Below are positions 36,153-44,249 of a stretch of 64,000 bases of DNA, in pieces. The position numbers and the translations under genes are program-made. Numbering within the stretch: position 1 is the stretch's first letter; each line of letters starts with the position of its first letter. The notes beneath the pieces are model-generated. The model ran no database searches. It had not been told where the DNA came from and was given only the letters and a program-made list of their open reading frames with translations. Origin of the DNA: JBHIYN01 sp041984235 (GTDB lineage Bacteria > Pseudomonadota > Gammaproteobacteria > Ga0077536); NCBI GenBank assembly GCA_041984235.1, contig JBHIYN010000016.1, positions 1 through 64,000 on the forward strand, given 5' to 3'.

Positions 36153-36565
36153 TCGCCGAAATCGGCGAGGCCGTGCGCGATCAGGGTCTGCTCGATCTCG
36201 GTGCGGTTGAAGCCGACCAGCGTGTCGCCACGGATCTCGATGATGGGCACGACCCGCGCCGGCGCCGCGGCGAAGCGCCGCCGTCCCTCGTCACTGGTTT
36301 CGACGTCGAACTCGCAGTAGGCGATCTCGCGCTCGACCAGCCAGGCGCGTGCCCGGCGGCAATAGCTGCACCACGAGGCGCTCAGCATGACCACGGTGTC
36401 GGCACCCGGCGTGAGGTCGCGCCCGCACAGGACCGGCTCCGTCGCCGGCGGCCGGAGCAGGACCAGGGCCAGCCAGCCGAGCGCGACGGCCGCGAAGAGG
36501 CCGACCGCGCCGCGCCGGCGGCGGCCGGCGGCGGCAGCCGTCTCAGAATTCTGGCTGCCAGCCAT
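36149..36565 (-). CDS. Membrane-anchored glutaredoxin/thioredoxin-like protein
   Basis: A 138-residue protein. A membrane helix at about 20-38 is followed by a glutaredoxin-like domain with active site SWCSYC (Cys66, Cys69) and the cis-Pro segment RVVPIIEIRGDTLVGFN, where VP is the conserved cis-proline turn and GFN the glutathione-binding loop region. A role in disulfide or glutathione-linked reduction near the membrane is likely. The ATG lies inside the end of the upstream alkyltransferase-like gene (23-base overlap). Confidence 0.85.
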   Translation of the reverse strand: MAGSQNSETAAAAGRRRRGAVGLFAAVALGWLALVLLRPPATEPVLCGRDLTPGADTVVMLSASWCSYCRRARAWLVEREIAYCEFDVETSDEGRRRFAAAPARVVPIIEIRGDTLVGFNRTEIEQTLIAHGLADFGD

Positions 36566-36875
36566 AACGCGCGATGTCGATGTGCCCGGCGGCGTCGGCA
36601 CACACGCCCTCGAGCGCGAGCCGCTCGTACTGCGTCGCTTCGCGTCCGCGAAGCGACCGTCGGCTGACCGTACCGCGCGCGTTGATCACGCGGTGCCAGG
36701 GCACCTCGCCGTGCGCCGGGCCGAGCGCGGACAGCGCGAAGCCGACCTGGCGTCCGCCGCTGGGACCTTCGATGCCGGCGAGCGCGGCGACCTGGCCATA
36801 GGTCGCGACGCATCCGCGCGGAATACAGGACACCACCGCGTACACGCGCGCGTTGCGGCCCTCCGCTTCGCTCAC
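36543..36875 (-). CDS. Alkyltransferase-like (ATL) DNA damage sensor protein
   Basis: A 110-residue protein of the MGMT C-terminal fold. The alkyl-acceptor PCHRV of O6-alkylguanine-DNA alkyltransferase reads PWHRVI here, with Trp60 in place of the reactive cysteine, the diagnostic change of ATL proteins (E. coli YbaZ type). These bind O6-alkylguanine without repairing it and direct the lesion to nucleotide excision repair. VATYGQVAALAG and the GRQVGFAL arginine-finger region are kept. The GTG start gives the usual length; an upstream ATG extension lacks family sequence. Confidence 0.9.
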   Translation of the reverse strand: MSEAEGRNARVYAVVSCIPRGCVATYGQVAALAGIEGPSGGRQVGFALSALGPAHGEVPWHRVINARGTVSRRSLRGREATQYERLALEGVCADAAGHIDIARYGWQPEF

Positions 36876-36888
36876 CGCGGCGACCCGC

Positions 36889-37281
36889 TCAGCATCGGCC
36901 GACCTCGACCGCGCGCGGCGGCGGGCCGGCTTCGATGCGCAGGCCGCGATCGGGCAGGTCGGTCGCACGCAGGCACAGCAGCGCCGTGCTGGCGGAGATC
37001 CAGCGCAGCGAGATGTTGCTGCCGGTAAACGGCACGCCGTCGTTCTCCAGCCGCGTGTCGACCACCTGCTCCGCCGCGCCGCCGGCGGCCGGCGCCAGCC
37101 AGGCGGCGACGTGGAACGGTCCCTGCCCCATGCGCGGCTCGGCGACCGTGACGCGCAGCGTCCAGCGCCCGTCGGGCGAGGTCGCGGTGGTGAACTCGGT
37201 CGGCTCGCCGGCGCCGCAGCCGGCCAGCACCATGGCGACCAGGGCGCTGCCGGCGATGCGACGCCGGCACGGCCGTCTCAT
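36889..37281 (-). CDS. Hypothetical lipoprotein
   Basis: A 130-residue protein with an arginine-rich N-terminus, a hydrophobic stretch and lipobox LAGC (Cys22). The mature part starts SPDGRWTLRVTVAEPRMGQGPFHVAAWL and has beta-rich character; no named domain is recognised. Its ATG overlaps the TGA of the small lipoprotein gene upstream (ATGA), and it ends 13 bases before the ATL start. Confidence 0.75.
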   Translation of the reverse strand: MRRPCRRRIAGSALVAMVLAGCGAGEPTEFTTATSPDGRWTLRVTVAEPRMGQGPFHVAAWLAPAAGGAAEQVVDTRLENDGVPFTGSNISLRWISASTALLCLRATDLPDRGLRIEAGPPPRAVEVGRC

Positions 37282-37526
37282 GGCGCCGCCGCCCCGGCCT
37301 CGGCCCGGGCCCGCTCGTACGCCGCGAAGCTGCTGCGCCCGGGGTGCGACGCATCGGCGCACTCGGCGACCGCGGCACCGCGCCCGACCCGCTCGGCGAG
37401 CTGCGCCTGGCAGGCGTGCTGGTCGCCGACGGCGTAGGCCGCGCGGCGCAGCTCGTAGCTGGTGCACGCGCTGCCCGCCGCGACGACGAGCATGGCCAGC
37501 GCAACCCGGCAACGCGGCCCGCTCAA
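37278..37526 (-). CDS. Small hypothetical lipoprotein
   Basis: An 82-residue product. A TTG start overlapping the upstream TGA (TTGA) gives SGPRCRVALAMLVVAAGSAC, a signal sequence with a weak lipobox (Cys21). An ATG eleven codons later would remove most of the signal. The mature part has three more cysteines or alanine-rich helices (ACQAQLAERVGRGAAVAECA). No family is recognised; the gene is supported mainly by tight coupling on both sides. Confidence 0.6.
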   Translation of the reverse strand: MSGPRCRVALAMLVVAAGSACTSYELRRAAYAVGDQHACQAQLAERVGRGAAVAECADASHPGRSSFAAYERARAEAGAAAP

Positions 37527-37951
37527 TGCTCGGCACCCTCGGGGAAGCCGGCGTGCTGCGGCAGGTCGTCGCTGATCTCGAACCACGGCGCCTTGGAAGC
37601 AACGAAAATGTGATGTCCGGCGCGGATCCCGGGGTCGTCGTCGAAAGCCCCGGCGGCCACCCACAGGAATTCCGGCATGGCGCGGGTTGCGTAGAAGAGC
37701 TTGGCGCCGCAGGTTCCGCAGAAGCGCCGCTCGGCATCGGCCGACGAGGCGTAGCTGCGCACCAGCTCCGCGCCGCGCGTGATCGTGACGTCTTCGGCGC
37801 GCGCCTGTGCATACGTCGAGTAGGCGGTGCCATGCTGGCGCCGGCACATCGAGCAGTGGCAGTGACCCATGGCGATCAGCGGCGGTCGCACGCTGAAGGC
37901 GACCCCGCCACACAGGCAGCTGCCGTGAATCAGCTCAGTCGAGTCGCTCAT
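37523..37951 (-). CDS. GFA family protein (CENP-V/GFA zinc-binding domain)
   Basis: A 142-residue protein related to glutathione-dependent formaldehyde-activating enzyme. Zinc-binding cysteines are arranged as in the family: SCLCGG (Cys12, Cys14), CHCSMCRR (Cys31, Cys33, Cys36) and FCGTCG (Cys78, Cys81). Most GFA-domain proteins have no proven activity. The ATG lies within the end of the preceding hypothetical gene (17-base overlap). Confidence 0.93.
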   Translation of the reverse strand: MSDSTELIHGSCLCGGVAFSVRPPLIAMGHCHCSMCRRQHGTAYSTYAQARAEDVTITRGAELVRSYASSADAERRFCGTCGAKLFYATRAMPEFLWVAAGAFDDDPGIRAGHHIFVASKAPWFEISDDLPQHAGFPEGAEH

Positions 37952-38315
37952 GGCTGCGGGCCACGGTTTCCAGCCAGGCCTCCCAGCGCGCCGCGTCGGA
38001 AGGGAACCTGGGGTGATCGAAACGCGCCAGCAACACATCGCCGTCGGCACCGCGGAACGCCGCCGCGGCGACGAACTCGAGGCCGTCGCGATAAGCCTGC
38101 CGCTGGTCGTCGGCGACCTGCCTGACCTCGTCCGCTGACCACAGGCCGGCCTCGCGCAGCGCCGCTATAACCGCCTGCGGCGCGCCGCTGCCGCGCGGTG
38201 TGCAGGCATAGAGACTGCCATTGGCCTGGTCGCCGGGATCGAAGCTGAGATCGCAGCCGTCGACGATGGCGGCGGTGCTGCGGGTGGCGGGAAGCGGGTT
38301 GGCGGTTGGGCTCAT
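37935..38315 (-). CDS. Hypothetical protein
   Basis: A 126-residue soluble protein without signal or membrane segment. It contains CDLSFDPGDQANGSLYACTP and FDHPRFPSDAARWEAWLETVARS. I do not recognise a family. Codon use and overlap with the GFA gene support it as real. It may act with the GFA protein, but nothing in the sequence shows how. Confidence 0.65.
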   Translation of the reverse strand: MSPTANPLPATRSTAAIVDGCDLSFDPGDQANGSLYACTPRGSGAPQAVIAALREAGLWSADEVRQVADDQRQAYRDGLEFVAAAAFRGADGDVLLARFDHPRFPSDAARWEAWLETVARSHERLD

Positions 38316-38376
38316 GCGCGGCGCTCGACTCGATTCAATGCTGCAGCGGGGACGCTAACCCACTCGCCGGGACCGT

Positions 38377-38685
38377 TCAATCCCGCGGCGCCCCGCCCTT
38401 CAGCTCGATCTCGACGAACGCGAGGTCGAAGGCGTTGTGATTGATGACGTTGTGCTCGACGCCGGCGTCGCGGTTGTAGGACTGCCCGACCCGCAGCTGC
38501 GCGGTGTGCTCGCCCTCGTTCGTCTCGAGCAGCAACGAGCCGGTGGTCAGCGGTACCACGACGTAATCGTGGGCATGGCGATGCCAGCCGGTCTCCGCGC
38601 CGGGCGCGAAGCGCCACTCGGTGACGATGACCCGGTCGGTTTCCAGTTGCCGATGCGGCTCGGCCTGCGGACGCTTGTGGTTCAT
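38377..38685 (-). CDS. Cupin domain protein
   Basis: A 102-residue single-domain cupin. Metal-binding motif 1 appears as PGAETGWHRHAHDYVVVPLTTG (in part: GWHRHAHDYVVVP), and motif 2 around GVEHNVIN with a histidine. Fold suggests small-molecule binding or an isomerase/dioxygenase-like activity; substrate unknown. It starts 31 bases after the next cupin gene ends. Confidence 0.88.
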   Translation of the reverse strand: MNHKRPQAEPHRQLETDRVIVTEWRFAPGAETGWHRHAHDYVVVPLTTGSLLLETNEGEHTAQLRVGQSYNRDAGVEHNVINHNAFDLAFVEIELKGGAPRD

Positions 38686-38716
38686 GCGGACTCCTGATCG
38701 CGCAATCCGGTGTCAA

Positions 38717-39049
38717 TTATGGCGCTTCGCCGCCTTCGGCGCCGTAAAACAATACCCAGACTGCGAAGTCCTCGCTGATCGCCTCGAAACGATGCGCGAC
38801 GCCGGCAGCGACGAAGGCGAAGCCGCCGGGTGCAAGCGGGTGGCGCTCGTCGTCGCACACCAGCACGGCGCTGCCGCTGCACACCACGTAGGCTTCGTCA
38901 CGGCTGTGCGGGGTCTGTCGATCCTCGCCGCGCGGCGCGTAGTAGCGCACGTCCAGGGTGCCGTGCGCGAACACCGGCACCGACAGCATGTCCGGCGGCG
39001 GCGGGCCCAGCGCGGCAGCCGCGGCGGGTGAAAACGAAGTGGCGCTCAT
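38717..39049 (-). CDS. Cupin domain protein
   Basis: A 110-residue cupin with motif 1 around QTPHSRDEAYVVCSGSAVL and motif 2 as GGFAFVAAGVAHRFEAI. Probably metal-binding; substrate unknown. Although adjacent to another cupin gene the two share little sequence, so they are not a recent duplication. Its ATG overlaps the TGA of the exported protein gene (ATGA). Confidence 0.88.
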   Translation of the reverse strand: MSATSFSPAAAAALGPPPPDMLSVPVFAHGTLDVRYYAPRGEDRQTPHSRDEAYVVCSGSAVLVCDDERHPLAPGGFAFVAAGVAHRFEAISEDFAVWVLFYGAEGGEAP

Positions 39050-39606
39050 GGCGAGTCCTCCTCCTGCGGCGCCGGACGGTTGAGTTCGATCACGGTGCGG
39101 TAACCGGCCGCGTCCCACTCACCGCTGGCGCGGGTGATGCTGACATTGGGGTACTTGTGATAATCGCGCTCCCACAGGAAATCGGGGATCTCGGCAGCGA
39201 TGAACAACAGTCCCTGCGCCGCGCGATACTGGGCGTAGCCGTCCAGCCGGTCCGCGTACCAGGCGGCGACCGCGAGCGGGTCGTCGCCACTGGCGAGCGT
39301 CACGGCGCCCAGGCTCGACCAGCCGTCGCGCGGTGCACAGGTCGGCGTGGTCCGTGCCCAGCCAAGATCGATCACCACCGCGCGCGGGTAGACTGGCAGC
39401 GCGACCTCGGCCGCGTCCGGCAGGCAGCGCGCACGGCGCAGGTGCCCGAGGCGCAGCGCGGCCGGCTCGGACAAACCGGCCAGCGGCGCCCACGGCGCGA
39501 CCGGCGCCGCGGCGACGCCGAATCCCGCGGCGAGAGCGCAACAGGCGACCAGCGCGGCGCAACGCCGGCTGGTTGCGGGCAGGCACCGCCGCATCTTGCG
39601 CGCCAT
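39046..39606 (-). CDS. Exported hypothetical protein
   Basis: A 186-residue protein with a signal peptide (about 1-33, ending GVAAAPVAP). The mature part carries LPVYPRAVVIDLG, DDPLAVAAWYADRLDGYAQY and PDFLWERDYHKYPNVSIT, a pattern of small periplasmic proteins with no known function. Coupled to the downstream cupin by a 4-base overlap. An alternative ATG four codons later is possible. Confidence 0.7.
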   Translation of the reverse strand: MARKMRRCLPATSRRCAALVACCALAAGFGVAAAPVAPWAPLAGLSEPAALRLGHLRRARCLPDAAEVALPVYPRAVVIDLGWARTTPTCAPRDGWSSLGAVTLASGDDPLAVAAWYADRLDGYAQYRAAQGLLFIAAEIPDFLWERDYHKYPNVSITRASGEWDAAGYRTVIELNRPAPQEEDSP

Positions 39607-39680
39607 CGTCTTCGCTGTCCGGACCTGGGCTGAATGAGGCGCAAGCATAACGCGCCCCGCCGCGGCGGACGCGCCTGGCG

Positions 39681-40130
39681 TCACAACGCGAGGTACTGCC
39701 GCGGCCGCGCCGGCAGCGCGCCGACCACCGCCTGCGCCGCGCCGGCGGTGCATTGGAAGAAATGACTGGGACAGTCACAGTCGCTGGCGCCGAAGCGGGC
39801 GACGCCGCTACAGCGCGGATCGGCGGCCAGCGCCCGCGCCCAGCGGTGCTCCAGTCGCGTCGCGGCCCGGCTGTACCACACGCCACGCGGCCGGTGGCCG
39901 CCATCGAGGTAGTCGAGGTGCCAGTGCCGCCGGCGACCGGCACGGCAATGGCGCGTAACCCGCGCACGCAGGCCGCCGGGGCCGAAGGCGCTGCCGACGT
40001 AGAGCCAGGTGCCGGCGGCCAGGCACAGCGTGCCCAGCCGACCGACCACGATCTCTTGCGGCGCGGCCGACTCCAGCATCACGACATACGTTCCGCCACG
40101 GTCGGGCAGCGCCGCGGCCGGCGACGCCAT
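39681..40130 (-). CDS. GIY-YIG nuclease family protein (DUF123)
   Basis: A 149-residue protein of the DUF123 branch of the GIY-YIG superfamily. GTYVVML stands in the GIY position and LYVGSAFGPGGLRARVTRH in the YIG position with the catalytic arginine; HWHLDYL and a late FGASDCDCPSHFF follow. Members occur alone or fused to endonuclease III. Activity is unproven. It is adjacent on the minus strand, with no gap, to the heme protein gene. Confidence 0.88.
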   Translation of the reverse strand: MASPAAALPDRGGTYVVMLESAAPQEIVVGRLGTLCLAAGTWLYVGSAFGPGGLRARVTRHCRAGRRRHWHLDYLDGGHRPRGVWYSRAATRLEHRWARALAADPRCSGVARFGASDCDCPSHFFQCTAGAAQAVVGALPARPRQYLAL

Positions 40131-40685
40131 TCAGCGCGGACGGTCGAACTCGGCCCAGAACACGCCGCGCAGATCGCCCGGCCGGTAGCCGGTGGCGCGA
40201 TCCTGCGGGTAGTGCTCGGCGAGCAGCTCGGCAAGCCCGGCAGCCGGTGTCGCGCCGTGACAGGCGAGGCACATCGGCTGTACCTCGATCGGCTCGACGT
40301 AGCCAACGCGGCCATCGGCCAGCTCGATGACGCGCGCTGCGCGCGCCTGCCGGCCGGAGAGATAATCGGCGAGCAGCGGCGCGACCCAGGCCGGCCCCTG
40401 GTTGTCCGGATTGCGCAGCCGATCGCTGCTGCGTCCCAGGCGCACCCCGGGCGTGGCGACGCCATCGGCAATGACCGGTGCCGCGACCCGGCAGGCCTCG
40501 ACCGCCGCCGCCGGTCCGCGCGCCATGCCCTCGCCCAGCGCACCCTTCAGCGCCTGCTTGAACGGCGCGACCAGGCTGCGGCCGGCCGCCAGCAGCGCCT
40601 CGTCCCCGGCGGCGGGCTCCGCCGTCACGCCGGCCGCGGCTGCGGCCAGCGAGAGCCCCAGGACCAGGACCGGCGCCGACGCCAC
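40131..40685 (-). CDS. DUF3365-type periplasmic monoheme protein
   Basis: A 184-residue exported protein with a signal sequence (about 1-22) and one c-type heme motif CLACH (Cys139, Cys142, His143). The region AAAVEACRVAAPVIADG and the final GYRPGDLRGVFWAEF are typical of DUF3365 (Tll0287-like) sensor domains, which bind heme and may sense redox or ligands. Here the domain stands alone. The GTG start is chosen for the signal peptide and its position 7 bases after the upstream pil gene. Confidence 0.83.
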   Translation of the reverse strand: MASAPVLVLGLSLAAAAAGVTAEPAAGDEALLAAGRSLVAPFKQALKGALGEGMARGPAAAVEACRVAAPVIADGVATPGVRLGRSSDRLRNPDNQGPAWVAPLLADYLSGRQARAARVIELADGRVGYVEPIEVQPMCLACHGATPAAGLAELLAEHYPQDRATGYRPGDLRGVFWAEFDRPR

Positions 40686-40692
40686 CCGGCGC

Positions 40693-41751
40693 TCAGCCAA
40701 AGTTGATCTTCGCTTCGAGGTTGGTCCGCGAGTCGGCATTCGACAGCGCTTCCTCGAGCGAGATGCGTTCGTCCTTGAACAGCGAATGCAGCGCCATGTC
40801 GAAGGTCTGCATGCCGCGCGTACCGCTGCCTTCCATCGCTTCCTTGAGATCGTGCAGCTCGCCCTTGAGAATGAGATCAGCGATATGCGGCGTGTTGATC
40901 ATGATCTCGATGGCGGCGACGCGCATGCCGTCGACGCCCTTGACCAGCCGCTGCGAGATCACCGCGCGCAGGTTGAGCGAGAGATCCATGAACAGCTGCT
41001 TGTGCTGGTCCTGCGGAAACAGGTTGATCACGCGCTCCATCGCCTGGTTGGCGTTGTTCGCGTGCAGGGTGGAGATGGCGAGGTGGCCGGTGTTACACAG
41101 CTCCAGCGCCGCCTCCATGGTCTCGCGATCGCGGATCTCGCCAATCAGGATGACGTCCGGCGCCTCGCGCAGCGAAGCCTTGAGCGCGTTGCGGTAGGTC
41201 AGGGTGTCGACCCCGACTTCGCGCTGGTTGATGATCGACTTCAGGTTGGGGTGCGAGAACTCCACCGGGTCCTCGATGGTCAGGATGTGTCCGGCCATCT
41301 TCGCGTTGCGCTCGTTGATCATCGCGGCCAGGGTGGTCGACTTGCCGGAGCCGGTCGCGCCCACCATCAGGATGAGGCCGCGCTTCTGCATGATCAGGTC
41401 TGACAGGATCTCGGGCAGGCCGAGCTGCCCGACCGTCGGAATGTCGACCGGAATGCGCCGCAGGACCATGGCGACCTCGCCGCGCTGGCGGAAGATGTTG
41501 ACGCGAAATCGCGCCGACTTGTCCGGCAGGGCAATGGCGAAATCGCATTCCATGGTGTCCTCGAACACCGCGATCTGCTTGTCGTTCATGATGCCGTAGG
41601 CAGCGGCCTTGACCAGGTCACCGGTGAGCAGGGTTTTGCCCACGGAGTTGATGTTGCCCTCGATCTTGACCTTGACCGGGGCACCCACGGTGAAGAACAG
41701 GTCGGAGCCGTTCTTGTCGCGCAGCAATTGCAGGTAGGGGGTGATATCCAT
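40693..41751 (-). CDS. PilT/PilU-family type IV pilus retraction ATPase, third paralogue
   Basis: A 352-residue hexameric ATPase. Walker A GATGSGKST, the Asp box LTIEDPVEFSH, Walker B DVILIGEIRDRETM and the His box GHLAISTLHANNANQAM are intact, so it should be active. It is closest by eye to PilU (GEIRD, NLRAVISQRL). Together with the two upstream genes it makes three retraction ATPases in series. Its specific role beside PilT and PilU is not known. Confidence 0.9.
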   Translation of the reverse strand: MDITPYLQLLRDKNGSDLFFTVGAPVKVKIEGNINSVGKTLLTGDLVKAAAYGIMNDKQIAVFEDTMECDFAIALPDKSARFRVNIFRQRGEVAMVLRRIPVDIPTVGQLGLPEILSDLIMQKRGLILMVGATGSGKSTTLAAMINERNAKMAGHILTIEDPVEFSHPNLKSIINQREVGVDTLTYRNALKASLREAPDVILIGEIRDRETMEAALELCNTGHLAISTLHANNANQAMERVINLFPQDQHKQLFMDLSLNLRAVISQRLVKGVDGMRVAAIEIMINTPHIADLILKGELHDLKEAMEGSGTRGMQTFDMALHSLFKDERISLEEALSNADSRTNLEAKINFG

Positions 41752-41793
41752 GCGTGTTCCTCGGGGTCAGGCCAACGGCCGTCGCCGGCTCCG

Positions 41794-42960
41794 TTAGCGC
41801 AGCATGCCCGACTCTTCCTCCGTTTCCTCGAGCGACAGCCCGCCTTCCTCGTCGAGCATGTTGCGGCCCTTGGCGGCTTTGCCCTCGAGCTTGATGCGCA
41901 GCCTGAGCTCATTCTGCGAGTCGGCATTACGCAGCGCTTCCTCGAGCGTGATGAGATCGGCCTCGTAGAGATCGAACAGGGCCTGGTCGAAGGTCTTCAT
42001 GCCCATCTCGTTCGACTTCGACATGATCTCCTTGATGCCGTGCACCTCGCCCTTGAGGATGAGGTCGGAGATCAGCGGTGAGTTCATCAGGATCTCGATC
42101 GCCGCCACGCGCCCCTTGCCGTCGACCTTCTTCAGCAGGCGCTGCGAGATGACCGCGCGCAGGTTGAGCGAAAGATCCATCAGCAGCTGGGTGCGCCGCT
42201 CCTCGGGGAAGAAGTTGATGATGCGGTCCAGCGCCTGGTTGGAGCTGTTCGCGTGCAGGGTGGCGACCGCGAGATGGCCGGTCTCGGCGAACGCGATGCC
42301 GAATTCCATCGTCTCGCGATCGCGGATCTCGCCGAGCAGGATGACGTCCGGCGCCTGGCGCAGGGTGTTCTTGAGCGCGATGTCCCAATCGTCGGTGTCC
42401 ACCCCGACCTCGCGCTGCATGATGATGCAGTTCTTGTGCGGGTGGACGTACTCGATCGGGTCCTCGATGGTGATGATGTGGCCGTAGGAGTTGGCGTTGC
42501 GGTGATCGATCATCGCCGCCAGCGAGGTCGATTTACCCGAGCCGGTGCCGCCGACCATGATGACCAGGCCGCGCTTGGTCATGATGATGTCCTTCATCAC
42601 CGGCGGCAGGCCGAGCTTCTCGAGGTTGGGCACGTCAGTTTCGATGGTACGCAGCACCAGACCGCAGGCGCCCTGCTGAATGAAAGCGTTGGCGCGGAAA
42701 CGTCCGATACCGGTCGGCGCGATGGCGAAGTTGCACTCCTTGGTCGCCTCGTACTCCTTGATCTGGCGGTCGTTCATGACCGCGTAGGCAAGCGCCTTGG
42801 TGTTCTCGCCGGAGAGCTTGGTCTTGGACACCGGGGTGACCTTGCCGTCGATCTTGATCGCCGGCGGGAAGTCGCGCGTGATGAACATGTCCGAGCCTTT
42901 CTTCTCGACCATGAGCGTCAGCAGATCGCGCATGTACTTGATGGCTTGCTCGCGTTCCAT
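41794..42960 (-). CDS. pilU: Type IV pilus retraction ATPase PilU
   Basis: A 388-residue ATPase that works with PilT to retract pili. Walker A GGTGSGKST, Asp box ITIEDPIEYVHPH, Walker B DVILLGEIRDRETM and His box GHLAVATLHANSSNQAL are present. The C-terminal extension rich in Glu (about 365-388) and the length agree with PilU (about 382). It follows pilT after 74 bases. Confidence 0.94.
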   Translation of the reverse strand: MEREQAIKYMRDLLTLMVEKKGSDMFITRDFPPAIKIDGKVTPVSKTKLSGENTKALAYAVMNDRQIKEYEATKECNFAIAPTGIGRFRANAFIQQGACGLVLRTIETDVPNLEKLGLPPVMKDIIMTKRGLVIMVGGTGSGKSTSLAAMIDHRNANSYGHIITIEDPIEYVHPHKNCIIMQREVGVDTDDWDIALKNTLRQAPDVILLGEIRDRETMEFGIAFAETGHLAVATLHANSSNQALDRIINFFPEERRTQLLMDLSLNLRAVISQRLLKKVDGKGRVAAIEILMNSPLISDLILKGEVHGIKEIMSKSNEMGMKTFDQALFDLYEADLITLEEALRNADSQNELRLRIKLEGKAAKGRNMLDEEGGLSLEETEEESGMLR

Positions 42961-43034
42961 GTTGGACCTCCGGAGCGGTTGTCTGGGCGGGCTTGCGAGG
43001 GTCGGCCGGCGTTACCTGAACGCGGCTCCGACGA

Positions 43035-44069
43035 TCAGAAGTTGTCCTTGTTGGCAGCTTTCAGGCGCGCCTCCTGGCGCGTGACCATGTTCTTCTGCAC
43101 CAGCCCCTGGAGGTTCTGATCCAGGGTCTGCATACCGAACTGCTGGCCGGTCTGAATGGCCGAGTACATCTGCGCGATCTTGTTCTCGCGGATGAGGTTA
43201 CGAATGGCCGGCGTGCCGATCATGATCTCGTGGGCGGCAACGCGGCCGCCGCCGTTCTTCTTGCACAGCGTCTGCGAGATAACCGCGCGCAGTGACTCCG
43301 AGAGCATGGCGCGGACCATGTCCTTCTCCTCGGCCGGGAACACGTCGACCACGCGGTCGATGGTCTTGGCCGCGGAGCTGGTGTGCAGGGTCCCGAACAC
43401 GAGGTGGCCGGTCTCGGCGGCGGACAGCGCGAGGCGGATGGTCTCCAGGTCGCGCAGCTCGCCGACCAGGATGACGTCGGGGTCCTCGCGCAGCGCCGAG
43501 CGCAGCGCCTCGTTGAAGCCGAGCGTATCGCGGTGTACCTCGCGCTGGTTAATCAGGCACTTCTTGGACTGGTGCACGAACTCGATCGGATCCTCGATGG
43601 TCAGGATGTGCCCGTACTCGGTCTCGTTCTTGTGGTTGATCATGGCCGCCAGCGTGGTCGACTTGCCGGAGCCCGTCGGGCCGGTCACCAGCACCACGCC
43701 GCGCGGGTAGTCGGAGATCTCCTTGAAGATGTCCGGCGCCTTGAGGTCTTCGAGGCTCAGGATCTCCGAGGGGATGGTCCGGAACACCGCGCCGGCGCCA
43801 CGGTTTTGGTTGAAGGCATTGACGCGAAAACGCGCCAGGCCCGGGATTTCGAAGGAGAAGTCACACTCGAGGAACTCCTCGTAGTCCTTCTGCTGCTTGT
43901 CGTTCATGATGTCGTAGACGAGGTCATGAACCGTGGTGTGGTCCATGGGCGGGACGTTGATGCGGCGCACGTCACCGTCGACCCGGATCATGGGTGGCAG
44001 CCCGGCCGACAGGTGCATGTCGGATGCGCGGTTCTTGACGCCAAACGCGAGTAGCTCACCAATGTCCAT
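43035..44069 (-). CDS. pilT: Type IV pilus retraction ATPase PilT
   Basis: A 344-residue ATPase that depolymerises pilin and powers twitching motility and DNA uptake. Features: MDIGELLAFGVKNRASDMHLSAG at the N-terminus (in part), Walker A GPTGSGKST, Asp box LTIEDPIEFVH, Walker B DVILVGELRDLETI and the AIRNLIRENKIAQMYS motif (PilT-specific AIRNLIRE). Length equals P. aeruginosa PilT (344). Divergent from yggS across 180 bases, the usual arrangement. Confidence 0.97.
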   Translation of the reverse strand: MDIGELLAFGVKNRASDMHLSAGLPPMIRVDGDVRRINVPPMDHTTVHDLVYDIMNDKQQKDYEEFLECDFSFEIPGLARFRVNAFNQNRGAGAVFRTIPSEILSLEDLKAPDIFKEISDYPRGVVLVTGPTGSGKSTTLAAMINHKNETEYGHILTIEDPIEFVHQSKKCLINQREVHRDTLGFNEALRSALREDPDVILVGELRDLETIRLALSAAETGHLVFGTLHTSSAAKTIDRVVDVFPAEEKDMVRAMLSESLRAVISQTLCKKNGGGRVAAHEIMIGTPAIRNLIRENKIAQMYSAIQTGQQFGMQTLDQNLQGLVQKNMVTRQEARLKAANKDNF

Positions 44070-44249
44070 AACGTATCCTCGAAACGCAGGTTGTTGACGA
44101 CCGACCGCTCGCCCGGGCCGGCGGCCGATACCGGCAGGCGGTTGCCACGGTTCACTTACCGCAATAGCCTTCGATACCGTCGAAACTTTAGCAAGAACCG
44201 CGCCTGCATACCATGAACCGCGCCGCTGTCCGGGTCGCCTTGGAACACC

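Noticed and set aside
44070..44249. Sigma-28-like promoter for pilT (TAAAGTTT on the minus strand)
   Set aside because: The -35 half matches, but no GCCGATAA-like half lies at the required 11-base spacing.
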